Positions 41,046 through 51,472 of a DNA stretch of 64,000 nucleotides are shown piece after piece; position 1 is the stretch's first letter, and every line of letters begins with the position of its first letter. Source of the stretch: Myceligenerans crystallogenes (GTDB taxonomy: Bacteria > Actinomycetota > Actinomycetes > Actinomycetales > Cellulomonadaceae); assembly GCF_039529775.1 (NCBI RefSeq), contig NZ_BAAANL010000001.1, positions 248,001 to 312,000 of the forward strand. Reading direction: 5' to 3'. The position numbers were made by a program, and so were the translations under genes. Under the pieces are notes generated by a model, which was given only the letters and a program-made list of their open reading frames with translations, was not told the DNA's origin and did no database searches.

Positions 41046-41846
41046 TCAGTTCGCCGCGCGGGTGTCCACCCGGACGGCCGCCGGATCCGCCGCCGTGACG
41101 TCCCGGTCCGCCGTGGGGGCGAAGAGCAGCCGGTACAGGAGGCCCGCGACGACCGCGCCCAGGACCGGGAAGACGAGGAACAGCCACACCTGGGCGAGCC
41201 AGTCCGACCCGCCGTACACCGCGGTCGCGAGCGAGCGCGCGGGGTTCACCGACGTGTTCGTGACCGGGATCGAGACGAGGTGGATCAGCGTGAGCGTCAG
41301 GCCGATCGCGAGGCCGCCCGTCGCGGGGCTCGCGATCCTGGCGGTGGCGCCGAGGATCACGAACAGGAAGACCGCGGTCAGCACCGCCTCGGTGAGCATC
41401 GCCGAGCCGATGCCGAACCCGCCGGGCGAGAGCTCCCCGTAGCCGTTGGAGGCGAAGCCGCCCTCGCGGGCCGCGGCCAGGGCGCCGTCGGCCCCCGAGA
41501 GGATCGTGGCGAGCGTGCCGGCCGCCACCATGCCGCCCAGCAGCTGGGCCACGATGTAGCCGGGGGCGTCCTTCCAGGCGAAGCGGCCCGCGGCCGCGAC
41601 GCCCAGGGTCACGGCGGGGTTGAAGTGGCCGCCGGAGATCGGGCCCAGGGCGTAGGCGCCGGCCACGACGGTGAGCCCGAACGCGAGCGCGACGCCGAGG
41701 AAGCCCACCCCGAGGGTGTTGGCCTCCGGGTCGGGGAAGGCGGCGGCGAGGAGCGCTGTGCCCACGCCGCCGAGGACGAGAACGAACGTGCCCAGGAACT
41801 CCGCCGCGAGACGGGTGACCGTGCCGGGCGCCGAGGAGCTGCTCAC
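41046..41846 (-). CDS. aqpZ: aquaporin Z-like channel (MIP family)
   Basis: The 266-residue membrane protein has six helices and both half-helix motifs, GGHFNPAVTLG (first NPA) and NTSVNPARSLATAV (second NPA plus the Arg filter residue). It starts TRLAAEFLGTFVLVLGGVG, typical of AqpZ. The narrow-pore type (His in LIHLVSIPVTNTSVNPAR) suggests a water rather than a glycerol channel. GTG 41846 was chosen because GGAGG precedes it; upstream in-frame codons read as non-coding. The C-terminal tail is longer than in E. coli. Confidence 0.93.
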   Translation of the reverse strand: MSSSSAPGTVTRLAAEFLGTFVLVLGGVGTALLAAAFPDPEANTLGVGFLGVALAFGLTVVAGAYALGPISGGHFNPAVTLGVAAAGRFAWKDAPGYIVAQLLGGMVAAGTLATILSGADGALAAAREGGFASNGYGELSPGGFGIGSAMLTEAVLTAVFLFVILGATARIASPATGGLAIGLTLTLIHLVSIPVTNTSVNPARSLATAVYGGSDWLAQVWLFLVFPVLGAVVAGLLYRLLFAPTADRDVTAADPAAVRVDTRAAN

Positions 41847-42061
41847 GGGGATCCTCCAGATCGATCGGGCGCATCCCCGAAAGGATGCGTTCGGATGACT
41901 TGGGACGCTACGGCGGAAGTTCCCCCCGCGCGCGGGGAGTATCGGCATACCCGGCGAGACGGGAATTGCGCCGGGCCGGGTCCGCCGGCCGGTCGTGGCA
42001 GTGGTTCATGCCACTCCCGCGTGTGCTGAATCACCCAGGGTGGGGTGGGAGACTGAGGGTC

Positions 42062-42706
42062 ATGGTCTCCACCACCGTCCACCTGCTGCGCCACGGCGAG
42101 GTCCACAACCCCGAGGGCATCCTCTACGGCCGCCTGCCCGGCTACCGGCTCTCGGACCGCGGCCAGGAGATGGCCGAACGTGTCGCCAAGCACCTCGTGG
42201 AGCGAGGGGCGGACGTCGGCGCGGTGATCGCCTCCCCGATGCAGCGCGCGCAGGAGACCGCCACGCCGATCGCCGAGGCGTTCGGCCTGACGCTCGGCAC
42301 GGACGACCGCCTGATCGAGGCCGAGAACCACTTCGAGGGCATGCGGTTCGGCGTCGGCGACGGCGCCCTGCGGCAGCCCGCGCACTGGCGCCACCTGTGG
42401 AACCCGTTTCGCCCGTCGTGGGGCGAGGCGTACACCGAGCAGGTCGCCCGGATGCGCGCGGCGGTCGACGCGGCCCGCCGGGCGGCCGAGGGGCACGAGG
42501 CCGTGCTGGTCAGCCACCAGCTCCCCGTCTGGCTCACCCGCTGCTCCTACGAGGGCCGGCGCCTCTGGCACGACCCGCGCAACCGCCGGTGCAACCTCGC
42601 GTCGCTGACCAGCCTGCGCTTCGAGGACGGCCGCTTCACCGGCCTGCACTACAGCGAGCCGGTCGCGGACCTGTACGCGGGCGCCAAGCAGCTCCCCGGC
42701 GCATGA
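42062..42706 (+). CDS. histidine phosphatase family protein
   Basis: The 214-residue protein is a phosphoglycerate-mutase-like phosphatase with the catalytic LLRHGEVHNP motif (phospho-histidine), an acid in SPMQRAQETATPIAEAF and the second histidine in VLVSHQLPVW. The substrate is unknown. M. tuberculosis Rv0525 has the same place at the head of the cytochrome c maturation genes, so a link with that process is possible. Its stop overlaps the thioredoxin gene start (ATGA). Confidence 0.9.
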   Translation: MVSTTVHLLRHGEVHNPEGILYGRLPGYRLSDRGQEMAERVAKHLVERGADVGAVIASPMQRAQETATPIAEAFGLTLGTDDRLIEAENHFEGMRFGVGDGALRQPAHWRHLWNPFRPSWGEAYTEQVARMRAAVDAARRAAEGHEAVLVSHQLPVWLTRCSYEGRRLWHDPRNRRCNLASLTSLRFEDGRFTGLHYSEPVADLYAGAKQLPGA

Positions 42707-43290
42707 GGGATCGACGCCTCCGTGCCGCCGTCCTCGCGGCCGCGGCCGCCGCGACCCTGGCCGCCTGCACCGTCGCCGCCGAGTCCGGCGCGGGCGACGT
42801 CGCCGGTCAGGGCTACGTCTCCGGGGACGGCTCCGTGCAGAGCTGGGACGCCGGCGACCGCCGCGGGCCGGTCGAGATCGCCGGCACCGACTTCGAGGGC
42901 GAACGGGTCGCCGTCGCCGACTGGGCGGGCGACGTCGTCGTCCTGAACACCTGGTACGCGGGCTGCCCGCCCTGCCGCGCCGAGGCGCCCGACCTCGCCG
43001 GCCTCGCCGGGCGCTACGAGCCCGACGGCGTCCGCTTCCTCGGGATCAACACCGAGGACGACGCCGCCACCGCCCTGGCCTTCGAGCGCACCTTCGACAC
43101 GCCCTACCCCAGCCTGGAGGACGCGAGCGGCCGCGTGGTCGCGGACCTGTCCGGCGTCGTGCCGCTGCAGGCCGTCCCCACCACCGTGGTGCTGGACCGC
43201 CAGGGCATGGTTGCCGCGCGCGTGATCGGCCAGGTGGAGGCGTCCACGCTGGAGTCCCTCGTCGACGAGGCGCTCGCGGAGGAGAGCTGA
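42703..43290 (+). CDS. TlpA/ResA-like thioredoxin lipoprotein
   Basis: The 195-residue exported protein has a lipoprotein signal ending LAAC (about residue 22) and a thioredoxin fold with active site WYAGCPPCRAEAPDLA, followed by GINTEDDAATALAFERTF and cis-Pro in AVPTTVVLD. In System II cytochrome c assembly this protein reduces the CXXCH cysteines of apocytochrome c outside the membrane. It overlaps its neighbours on both sides (ATGA and TGATG), so the whole unit is tightly coupled. Confidence 0.92.
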   Translation: MRDRRLRAAVLAAAAAATLAACTVAAESGAGDVAGQGYVSGDGSVQSWDAGDRRGPVEIAGTDFEGERVAVADWAGDVVVLNTWYAGCPPCRAEAPDLAGLAGRYEPDGVRFLGINTEDDAATALAFERTFDTPYPSLEDASGRVVADLSGVVPLQAVPTTVVLDRQGMVAARVIGQVEASTLESLVDEALAEES

Positions 43291-44060
43291 TGGACGCAGG
43301 CTCGCTCGCCTTCAGCGGCTCGCTGCTCGCCGCGATCCCGGTCGCGGTGCTCGCGGGGCTGGTCTCGTTCGCGTCCCCGTGCGTGCTGCCCCTGGTCCCG
43401 GGGTACGTCGGGTACGTCAGCGGCATGTCCGCGGCGGCGGCCCCGGGGACGACGGCGGGCGCCGCGCGGGCCGCCCGGTCCGGGCGGGGGCGCGTGCTCG
43501 CCGGGGTCGCGTTGTTCGTGGCCGGGTTCACCGCCGTGTTCGTGACCCTGATGGCGGCGGCCGGGGCGGCCGGCGTGTACCTGGTGCGGTGGGAGGACGT
43601 GCTGCTGCGCGTCCTCGGCGTCGTCGTGATCCTCATGGGGTTCTCGTTCATGGGGTTCGTGCCCTGGCTGCAGCGGGAGGCGCGGTTCCACCTCGCGCCG
43701 CGCACCGGGCTGTGGGGCGCGCCGCTGCTCGGCGTGGTGTTCGGGCTGGGCTGGACGCCGTGCATGGGGCCGACGCTGGTGGCCGTGCAGGCGCTCGCGC
43801 TCGACGAGGCGTCCGCCGGGCGGGGCGTGCTCCTCGGGATCGCGTACTGCCTGGGGCTGGGCGTCCCGTTCCTGCTGGTCGCGCTCGGCGCGACGGCGTC
43901 GGACAAGATGATGGGCTTCCTGCGCACGCACCGGCTCGCCGTGATGCGCGCGGGCGGCGGCCTCCTGGTCGCGATCGGGCTGGCCCTGGTCACGGGGCTG
44001 TGGGGGATAATGACGTCCGGGCTGCAGTCCTGGATCGGCGGATTCTGGACGGTGCTGTAG
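43290..44060 (+). CDS. ccdA: CcdA-type thiol-disulfide electron transporter
   Basis: The 256-residue protein has six membrane helices and two conserved cysteine sites, SFASPCVLPLVPGYVGYVSG near the N-terminus and LGWTPCMGPTLVAVQAL at about residue 155. It passes electrons from cytoplasmic thioredoxin to the TlpA-like protein. The length is close to the family norm. The start overlaps the upstream stop (TGATG), and resB starts immediately after its TAG. Confidence 0.95.
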   Translation: MDAGSLAFSGSLLAAIPVAVLAGLVSFASPCVLPLVPGYVGYVSGMSAAAAPGTTAGAARAARSGRGRVLAGVALFVAGFTAVFVTLMAAAGAAGVYLVRWEDVLLRVLGVVVILMGFSFMGFVPWLQREARFHLAPRTGLWGAPLLGVVFGLGWTPCMGPTLVAVQALALDEASAGRGVLLGIAYCLGLGVPFLLVALGATASDKMMGFLRTHRLAVMRAGGGLLVAIGLALVTGLWGIMTSGLQSWIGGFWTVL

Positions 44061-45731
<1,671 letters not shown>

Positions 45732-45734
45732 GAC

Positions 45735-46721
45735 ATGGAGCTGGCGAACCTGAGCGTGCTGCTCGTGTGGGCTGCCGCGACGGCGCTCGCGATCGCGATG
45801 ATCGCGTTCGCGGCGGACCTGGCGCGGCTGTCGGGCGTGAAGGTGGCGGAGCGCGACGCCGCGCGGGAGAAGGTCGCGGCCGGGGTGGGCGCGTCGTCGG
45901 CCGGCGGGGCCGCCGCGCGGGAGCCGCGCGGGGTCGCGCTGCCCGGGGACGGGCCCGCCGGCGGTGCGCGCCGCGGGGCCGGGATCGGGATGTCGCTGTC
46001 CTGGCTGGCGGCCGCGCTGCTGCTCGTGGCGATCGTGCTGCGGGGGATCGCCGCGGGGCGCACGCCGTGGGCCAACATGTACGAGTTCACGCTGGTGGGC
46101 ACGTTCGTGGCCGTGGCGGTGTTCCTCGTGGTGTGCCTGGTGCGCGAGGCGCGGTTCCTCGGGGCGTTCGTCACGGGGCTGGGCGCGGTGTTCCTGGTGC
46201 TCGGGCAGAACGCGTTCTACGTCGCGGCGACCGGCGTGCAGCCCGCGCTCCAGAAGTACTGGCTGGTGATCCATGTCGGCGTCGCGATCACCGCGACGGG
46301 CGTGTTCACCGTGTCGTTCGTCACCTCGGTGCTGCAGCTGCTGCGGGACTCACGGGACGAGGGCGCGCCGCTGCTCGGCCGGTGGGGCTGGCTGGACCAC
46401 ACGCCCGTGCCCGCGGCGCTGGAGGCGCTGTCGTTCCGGCTGAACGCGGTCGGGTTCGTGCTGTGGACCTTCACGATCATCGGCGGCGCGATCTGGGCCG
46501 AGGACGCCTGGGGCCGCTACTGGGGCTGGGACCCCAAGGAGGTCTGGTCCTTCGTGATCTGGGTGGTGTACGCCGCCTACCTGCACGCGCGCACGACGCG
46601 CGGCTGGGCGGGACGCCGGGCGGCCTGGTTCGTGGTGGTCGGCTACGCGTGCGTGCTGTTCAACTTCACGGGCGTCAACATGGTCTTCGAGGGGCTGCAC
46701 TCGTACTCGGGCCTGGAGTGA
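45735..46721 (+). CDS. ccsB: cytochrome c biogenesis protein CcsB/CcsA (ResC)
   Basis: The 328-residue haem-handling membrane protein has about eight helices. The WWD-domain haem motif is present as WGRYWGWDPKEVWSFVIWVVYAAYLHAR (about 256-283), with conserved histidines nearby in VIHVGVAI and YLHARTTRGW. The loop at residues 35-75 is cytoplasmic and unusually Ala/Gly/Pro-rich. It ends the operon that begins with the histidine phosphatase. Confidence 0.95.
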   Translation: MELANLSVLLVWAAATALAIAMIAFAADLARLSGVKVAERDAAREKVAAGVGASSAGGAAAREPRGVALPGDGPAGGARRGAGIGMSLSWLAAALLLVAIVLRGIAAGRTPWANMYEFTLVGTFVAVAVFLVVCLVREARFLGAFVTGLGAVFLVLGQNAFYVAATGVQPALQKYWLVIHVGVAITATGVFTVSFVTSVLQLLRDSRDEGAPLLGRWGWLDHTPVPAALEALSFRLNAVGFVLWTFTIIGGAIWAEDAWGRYWGWDPKEVWSFVIWVVYAAYLHARTTRGWAGRRAAWFVVVGYACVLFNFTGVNMVFEGLHSYSGLE

Positions 46722-46756
46722 TCCGGCCGGAGTGATCCGGCGGGTGCCGGCGCCCG

Positions 46757-47143
46757 CTAGGCGCCGGGCTCGTCGCCCTCCTGCTGCCTGCGCTCGCGTT
46801 CCTCGCGTTCGCGCTTGATCTTGGCCTGCTCCAGGAGCCAGAGGTACTCCGGGTCGTCCTCCGGGCCGGCCGGGGGCTTGTCGTCGCGGCGCGGCTGCTG
46901 GGGGGCCGGGCTCGGGCTCGCGGCGCGCTCCCAGTCCGCGGCGATCGCCCGGCCCTTCTTCCGGCGGGCGATGTAGACCGTCAGGATCCAGGCGATCGAG
47001 CCGATCAGCGGCAGCAGGATGATGGCCACGACCCACAGGAACTTGGGCAGGCCGTGGCGCTCCTCGTCGTCGGACTGGACGACGTCGACGAGCGTGTAGA
47101 CGACGAGAGCGACGTACAAGACCCCGAGAATGACCTTCTGCAC
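46757..47143 (-). CDS. PLDc_N-domain membrane protein
   Basis: The 128-residue protein has two membrane helices at about residues 5-22 and 34-56. The second lies in the family motif KFLWVVAIILLPLIGSIAWIL, typical of the phospholipase D N-terminal-like domain, but no catalytic HKD domain follows. The C-terminal 60 residues are charged and ends in KREREERERRQQE, a short coiled coil. The GTG start lies six bases after TAGTCT without a ribosome binding site. Function is unknown. Confidence 0.85.
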   Translation of the reverse strand: MQKVILGVLYVALVVYTLVDVVQSDDEERHGLPKFLWVVAIILLPLIGSIAWILTVYIARRKKGRAIAADWERAASPSPAPQQPRRDDKPPAGPEDDPEYLWLLEQAKIKREREERERRQQEGDEPGA

Positions 47144-47266
47144 GTCGAGAGACTAATACGTCCGGGCGGGCCCGCTCGCACATCGGCCCCGGCCGGTGGT
47201 GAACGCGACGCCCCGTGAGGCCCCGTGGCGGCGGGTGTCGTGCGCCGGGCCGCCTACGATGGTGGC

Positions 47267-47545
47267 GTGCCCCTCGTGATCTACACCGTGCTGCGCCTGG
47301 CCCTCTTCGCCGGCGCGGTCGGGCTGCTGTACGTCGCCGGACTGCGGAGCTGGCTGCTCGTCGGCGTCGGCGCCCTCGTCGCGTTCGCGCTGTCGTACGT
47401 GCTGCTGGCCCGCCCGCGGGACGCCGCCGCCCGATGGCTGGCGGAGCGCCGCGACCGTCGTCGGACCTCGGCGTCCACGACGGCGGCCGCCGACGCCGCG
47501 CACGAGGACGCCGCCGTGGACCGCGCGACCGACGGCGAGAGCTGA
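47267..47545 (+). CDS. DUF4229 membrane protein
   Basis: The 92-residue protein has two adjacent helices (residues about 3-23 and 27-47), then RPRDAAARWLAERRDRRR and an acidic tail. This matches the DUF4229 family often found next to menA in actinobacteria. TACGAT (47255-47260) precedes the GTG by six bases, so translation is probably leaderless. Function is unknown; the linkage with menaquinone genes is the only clue. Confidence 0.82.
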   Translation: MPLVIYTVLRLALFAGAVGLLYVAGLRSWLLVGVGALVAFALSYVLLARPRDAAARWLAERRDRRRTSASTTAAADAAHEDAAVDRATDGES

Positions 47546-47615
47546 CCGGACGGAACTCCGGGAACCGGGCGGTCGTTCTTCCGGCCGGACCATCCATCTC
47601 TTTCAGGAGTGCAGC

Positions 47616-48485
47616 ATGGCGACAGCCGCCGAGTGGATTTCCGGGGCACGGCCCCGCACGCTGCCCGCAGCCGCCGCACCGGTGATGGTGGGGACGGGCG
47701 CGGCGGCCGAGGCGGGCTCCGCCGCCTGGCTGCCCGCGCTGCTGGCGCTCGGGGTGGCGCTGGCGCTGCAGGTGGGCGTGAACTTCGCGAACGACTACTC
47801 GGACGGCGTGCGGGGGACCGACGTCGACAGGGTGGGGCCGATGCGGCTCACCGCCTCGGGCGCCGCGGTGCCGCAGGCCGTGAAGTACGCCGCGTTCGGG
47901 TCGTTCGGGGTGGCGGCCCTGTTCGGGCTGGCGCTCTGCGCGGTCAGCGGGCAGTGGTGGCTGCTGGCGGTGGGCGTGCTGTGCGTGCTGGCGGCCTGGT
48001 ACTACACCGGCGGGCGCAAGCCGTACGGCTACCTCGGGTTCGGCGAGGTCGCGGTGTTCGTGTTCTTCGGGCTGGTCGCGGTGCTGGGCACCACCTACAC
48101 GCAGGCCGGCGTCGTCACCTGGCCCGCGCTGCTGGGCGCCGTCGGCGTCGGTCTCATCGCCTGCGCGCTGCTGATGGTGAACAACCTGCGCGACATCCCC
48201 GGCGACGTCCTGGCCGGGAAGAAGACCCTGGCCGTGCGCATCGGCGACTACCGGGCGCGCCGCGCCTACCTGGCGCTGCTGTGGATCCCGCTCGCCCTCG
48301 GCATGCTGTGCGCCTTCTGGGCCCCGTGGTCCCTGCTGGTGGTCCTCCTGGCGGGCCCGGCGGCGTTCCTCTCGCTCCCGATCCTCGCGGGAGCCCGCGG
48401 CAAGCTCCTCATCCCGGTCCTGGCGGGCACGGGGCTGTACGAGCTGGGCTACGGCCTGCTGCTCTGGTTCGGCCTGTCGATCTGA
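47616..48485 (+). CDS. menA: 1,4-dihydroxy-2-naphthoate polyprenyltransferase
   Basis: This 289-residue membrane enzyme joins a polyprenyl chain to 1,4-dihydroxy-2-naphthoate to give demethylmenaquinone. It has about eight helices and both Asp-rich metal motifs: NFANDYSDGVRGTD (about 63-76) and NNLRDIPGDVLAGKKTLAVRIGD (about 189-211). CAGGAGT lies upstream of the ATG. It converges on the DUF3048 gene. The 64-base gap holds GC-rich repeated CGGCCCGCGGC that may terminate both. Confidence 0.95.
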   Translation: MATAAEWISGARPRTLPAAAAPVMVGTGAAAEAGSAAWLPALLALGVALALQVGVNFANDYSDGVRGTDVDRVGPMRLTASGAAVPQAVKYAAFGSFGVAALFGLALCAVSGQWWLLAVGVLCVLAAWYYTGGRKPYGYLGFGEVAVFVFFGLVAVLGTTYTQAGVVTWPALLGAVGVGLIACALLMVNNLRDIPGDVLAGKKTLAVRIGDYRARRAYLALLWIPLALGMLCAFWAPWSLLVVLLAGPAAFLSLPILAGARGKLLIPVLAGTGLYELGYGLLLWFGLSI

Positions 48486-48549
48486 CGCGGCGGGCTGCCG
48501 CCTGACACGGCCCGCGGCCGGGCTACGGCCTGGCGCGGCCCGCGGCGGG

Positions 48550-49671
48550 CTACCGCACCGACCAGCTGCCGGACGACCGCGGGACCAGCTCGACCCAGGT
48601 GTTGCCCGGTTCGAGCTGGGCCTGCTTGCCGTTCGCGAGCTTCAGCACGATGGGCGCGTGGATGCGGCCCTTCTTCCAGCGGATCTTCTTGACCTTGCCG
48701 TGGGCGGCGACGAAGCCCTCGCCGGAGGAGTTCACGAGCCGCGTCTCGGGCACCGGGGCGCCGCTCGGGTCGGTGTAGGCGGTGTTGACCATGTCGACGC
48801 CGAGGACGACCACGTTCCTGGCGCCGTGCCGCGCGCCGGACATCGCCATCGACGGCGAGCTGCCCTCGCTGCGCTGGTACGTGCGGGACCTGACGTCCCA
48901 GTACCAGTTCGACGTCTGGAAGTTCGACAGGCGGACGCTCAGGCTGCGCGCCCTGGTGCCCTTCTGCGCGGCCGAGCCCTTGCCCGCGTGGGGCGCGTAG
49001 ATGAACTGCGCCGGCGGCGGGCTGAAGAGGCGCATGTCGCCGCGCTCCTGGGCCAGGAACTCCCGCGGCTTGCCGATCACGTTGTGCGGGGCGGCGCGGG
49101 CGGGGTCGCGGTAGAACCCGTCGTGGCCGTCGTCCATGACGAGCGACTGCGTGGAGACCCGGTTGACCCGGTCGATGAACGGGAGCTGGCCGCCCGAGTA
49201 GGCGAGCATGCCCTTCATCGGCGCCACGATCGCCGCGTCCATCGGCCGCACGGACCGCACGGGCTCGACGGCGTCGGGCAGCCTGGAGTGGTAGACGGCG
49301 ACGAAGCGCGTGATGCCGCCCTCGACGACCTCCTCCCAGACGATGTCCGCGGCCTCCAGGCCGCGGGTGGGGCGCGCCTCCGGGGCGTTCTCGATCTTCA
49401 CCGACACCGCCGGGCGGTTCATCTGCCGCGGCTTGCCCTCGTGGCCGGTCAGGGGCCAGTAGTGGCGCTCCCGGGGCGGGGCCTTCGGCTCGGGCGGGGA
49501 GTCCTTGCGCTCCTTGGTGTCGGCGGCGAGCGTCTCGGTGGGGGTGGGCAGCGGCTCCGGCTCGTCCCACGGCCACGCCAGGTCCCCGGTGCATCCGGTC
49601 AGGCCGATCGCCAGGGCGGTGACCAGCGCGACCAGTCCTGCTCCTCGCCGCGTGCGCAGCGTCACGTCCAT
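48550..49671 (-). CDS. DUF3048 lipoprotein (YerB-like)
   Basis: The 373-residue exported protein has a signal ending IGLTGC (lipidated Cys about 27), a Pro/Glu-rich linker, then the two halves of DUF3048: NRPAVSVKIENAPEARPTRGLEAADIVWEE and, C-terminally, FVAAHGKVKKIRWKKGRIHAPIVLKLANGKQAQL. YerB of Bacillus is a related lipoprotein of unknown function. GGAGGA directly precedes a double ATG; I used the second for spacing. It lies inside the menaquinone gene block but facing the other way. Confidence 0.88.
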   Translation of the reverse strand: MDVTLRTRRGAGLVALVTALAIGLTGCTGDLAWPWDEPEPLPTPTETLAADTKERKDSPPEPKAPPRERHYWPLTGHEGKPRQMNRPAVSVKIENAPEARPTRGLEAADIVWEEVVEGGITRFVAVYHSRLPDAVEPVRSVRPMDAAIVAPMKGMLAYSGGQLPFIDRVNRVSTQSLVMDDGHDGFYRDPARAAPHNVIGKPREFLAQERGDMRLFSPPPAQFIYAPHAGKGSAAQKGTRARSLSVRLSNFQTSNWYWDVRSRTYQRSEGSSPSMAMSGARHGARNVVVLGVDMVNTAYTDPSGAPVPETRLVNSSGEGFVAAHGKVKKIRWKKGRIHAPIVLKLANGKQAQLEPGNTWVELVPRSSGSWSVR

Positions 49672-49924
49672 CATTCCTCCGGCTCGCCCAGCTCGACGTC
49701 GGCCCGGCCGCCCTCCGGACTGGCCGCCCACCCTACTGCCTTCCCGGTCCGCCTCGTGACGGCGGTTCACCTGCCATCCGGTTCGCGCTCACGAGGTGGC
49801 CTCGATACGGCGCCACCTGCGCCGATACGGCCGGCGGCGCCGCTTGCCGGGCGCGCCCGCCCTCGGACGGGCCTGCGCGCGGCGAACCGACCAGGCGCGG
49901 GGGCCGGGCCCGTACGCTGGGGGA

Positions 49925-51334
49925 GTGGACGGTGATCTCGCCTGGGTCAGGAACGCGGTGCGGACGGCCCTGGACGGCGGGGAGCCGTACGTCCCCGCCG
50001 GCCGCACGTCGGAGGCCCCGCTGCCGGACGGCACGGCGCTGGTGGTCCGCACTTCCGGTTCGACCGCTTCCCCCCGCGAGGTCGCCCTGTCCGCCGCGGC
50101 GCTGCGGGCGTCGGCCGCCGCCACCCACGAACGCCTCGGCGGTCCGGGCCGCTGGTTCCTCGCCCTCCCCGCGACCCACGTGGCGGGCCTGCAGGTCGTG
50201 AGCCGGGCGATCCTCGCGGGAGCCGACGTCGGGGGCGGGGCCGCCGGTCCGTTCACGCCAGAGGGCTTCGCCGCGGAAGCGGGGGCGTTCCTCTCGGCCG
50301 GGCTATCGGCCGGGCCGGCGGCCAGTCGATCGGCCGGGTCGTCGGCTGAGCTGGTGGCCGCGCCGTGGGCTGGCCCGGTGGCCGGGCCGGCGGCCAGGTC
50401 ATCGGCCGGGTCGGCGTCGCCGGCGAGCGCCGCGTCGTCGTCGGCCCGTGACCTCCCCGCCTACGTCTCGCTCGTGCCCACGCAGGCGCACCGCCTCGTC
50501 GAGGCGGCGGCCGCGGGCGCGCCGGCGGGTCTGCGCACCCTCGCGAGGTTCGACGCCGTCCTGCTGGGTGGCGCCGCCACGCCGCTCCGGCTCCTGACCC
50601 GCCTCCGCGAGGCGGGGGTCCGTGCCGTCACGACCTACGGCATGTCCGAGACCAGCGGCGGCTGCGTCTACGACGGCGTCCCGCTCCCGGGCGTCCGCCT
50701 CCGCCTGACAGACCCCTTTCCCTCGCGAGGTAGCGACTCCGGTCCCGTGGCGCAGGCGGAAATCGCGGATGAGAGCGTTCACTCGCGCGAAAACCGCCTG
50801 CCAGCTGCTGCCCGCGCGCAAGGCGCCGGCGGTGGCGCGGGCGTCGTGGAGATCTCCGGGTCCGTGCTGGCGTCCGGGTACGTCGGGGACGACGGCGCCA
50901 CCGCCGCCTCCTTCCGCGTCGATGGCGACGGCACACGCTGGTTCCGCACCTCCGACCTCGGGCGGTTCGACGCCGGCGGGCGGCTGGAGATCCTCGGCCG
51001 GGCCGACGACGTCATCGTCACCGGGGGAGTGAACGTGGCCCCGGCCGCGGTCGAGGCGGCGCTCGCGGAACTGGGTGAGGTGTGCGTCGTCGGTCTCCCG
51101 GACGACGAATGGGGTCAGGCGGTGGTCGCGGTCCTGGTCAGCCCGGACGCGGGCGCGCAGCCGACCCCCGCGCCACCAGGTCTGCTGGACCGTGCCCGCA
51201 CCCTGGCGGCGGACACCCTGGGCCGGACCTCGGCCCCGCGCATGCTCTACGTCATCGGCTCCCTCCCCCTCCTAGGCCCAGGCAAACCGGACCGTCAGGC
51301 CCTGACCACCTCCCTGAAGAACCTGCCGGCCTAA
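49925..51334 (+). CDS. menE: o-succinylbenzoate-CoA ligase, with two unusual insertions
   Basis: The enzyme activates o-succinylbenzoate with ATP and CoA in menaquinone synthesis. Acyl-adenylate motifs are present: phosphate loop RTSGSTASPRE (42-52), YGMSETSGG (238-246), TSDLGRFD, GRADDVIVTGGVNVAP and the C-terminal catalytic lysine in GPGKPDR. At 469 residues it is some 90-100 longer than usual for actinobacterial MenE. The excess lies in a Ser/Ala/Gly-rich segment (about 124-175) and a second one (about 265-306) that breaks the LTDP...GGVVEISG strand pair. GTG 49925 follows TACGCT by six bases. Confidence 0.9.
   Translation: MDGDLAWVRNAVRTALDGGEPYVPAGRTSEAPLPDGTALVVRTSGSTASPREVALSAAALRASAAATHERLGGPGRWFLALPATHVAGLQVVSRAILAGADVGGGAAGPFTPEGFAAEAGAFLSAGLSAGPAASRSAGSSAELVAAPWAGPVAGPAARSSAGSASPASAASSSARDLPAYVSLVPTQAHRLVEAAAAGAPAGLRTLARFDAVLLGGAATPLRLLTRLREAGVRAVTTYGMSETSGGCVYDGVPLPGVRLRLTDPFPSRGSDSGPVAQAEIADESVHSRENRLPAAARAQGAGGGAGVVEISGSVLASGYVGDDGATAASFRVDGDGTRWFRTSDLGRFDAGGRLEILGRADDVIVTGGVNVAPAAVEAALAELGEVCVVGLPDDEWGQAVVAVLVSPDAGAQPTPAPPGLLDRARTLAADTLGRTSAPRMLYVIGSLPLLGPGKPDRQALTTSLKNLPA
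50309..50413 (+). repeat. in-frame duplication inside menE
   Basis: A roughly 33-base sequence starting GCCGGGCCGGCGGCCAG at 50309 recurs at 50381, 72 bases (24 codons) later, with a few changes. Both copies include ATCGGCCGGGTCG. The duplication lies in the low-complexity insertion of the ligase. Confidence 0.65.
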
Positions 51335-51472
51335 CTGTCCCGTTGCGTTCGCGTCCGGAACGTCGCGGTCGTCGTTCGCGTAATCGGTTCGGGAGGGTTC
51401 CGGGGAGGGGGCCGGGTGTTTAGCCTGGTCGCGGGACCAAGCTGGTTCGGCGGCTCGGGCGAGGAGGCTCGT

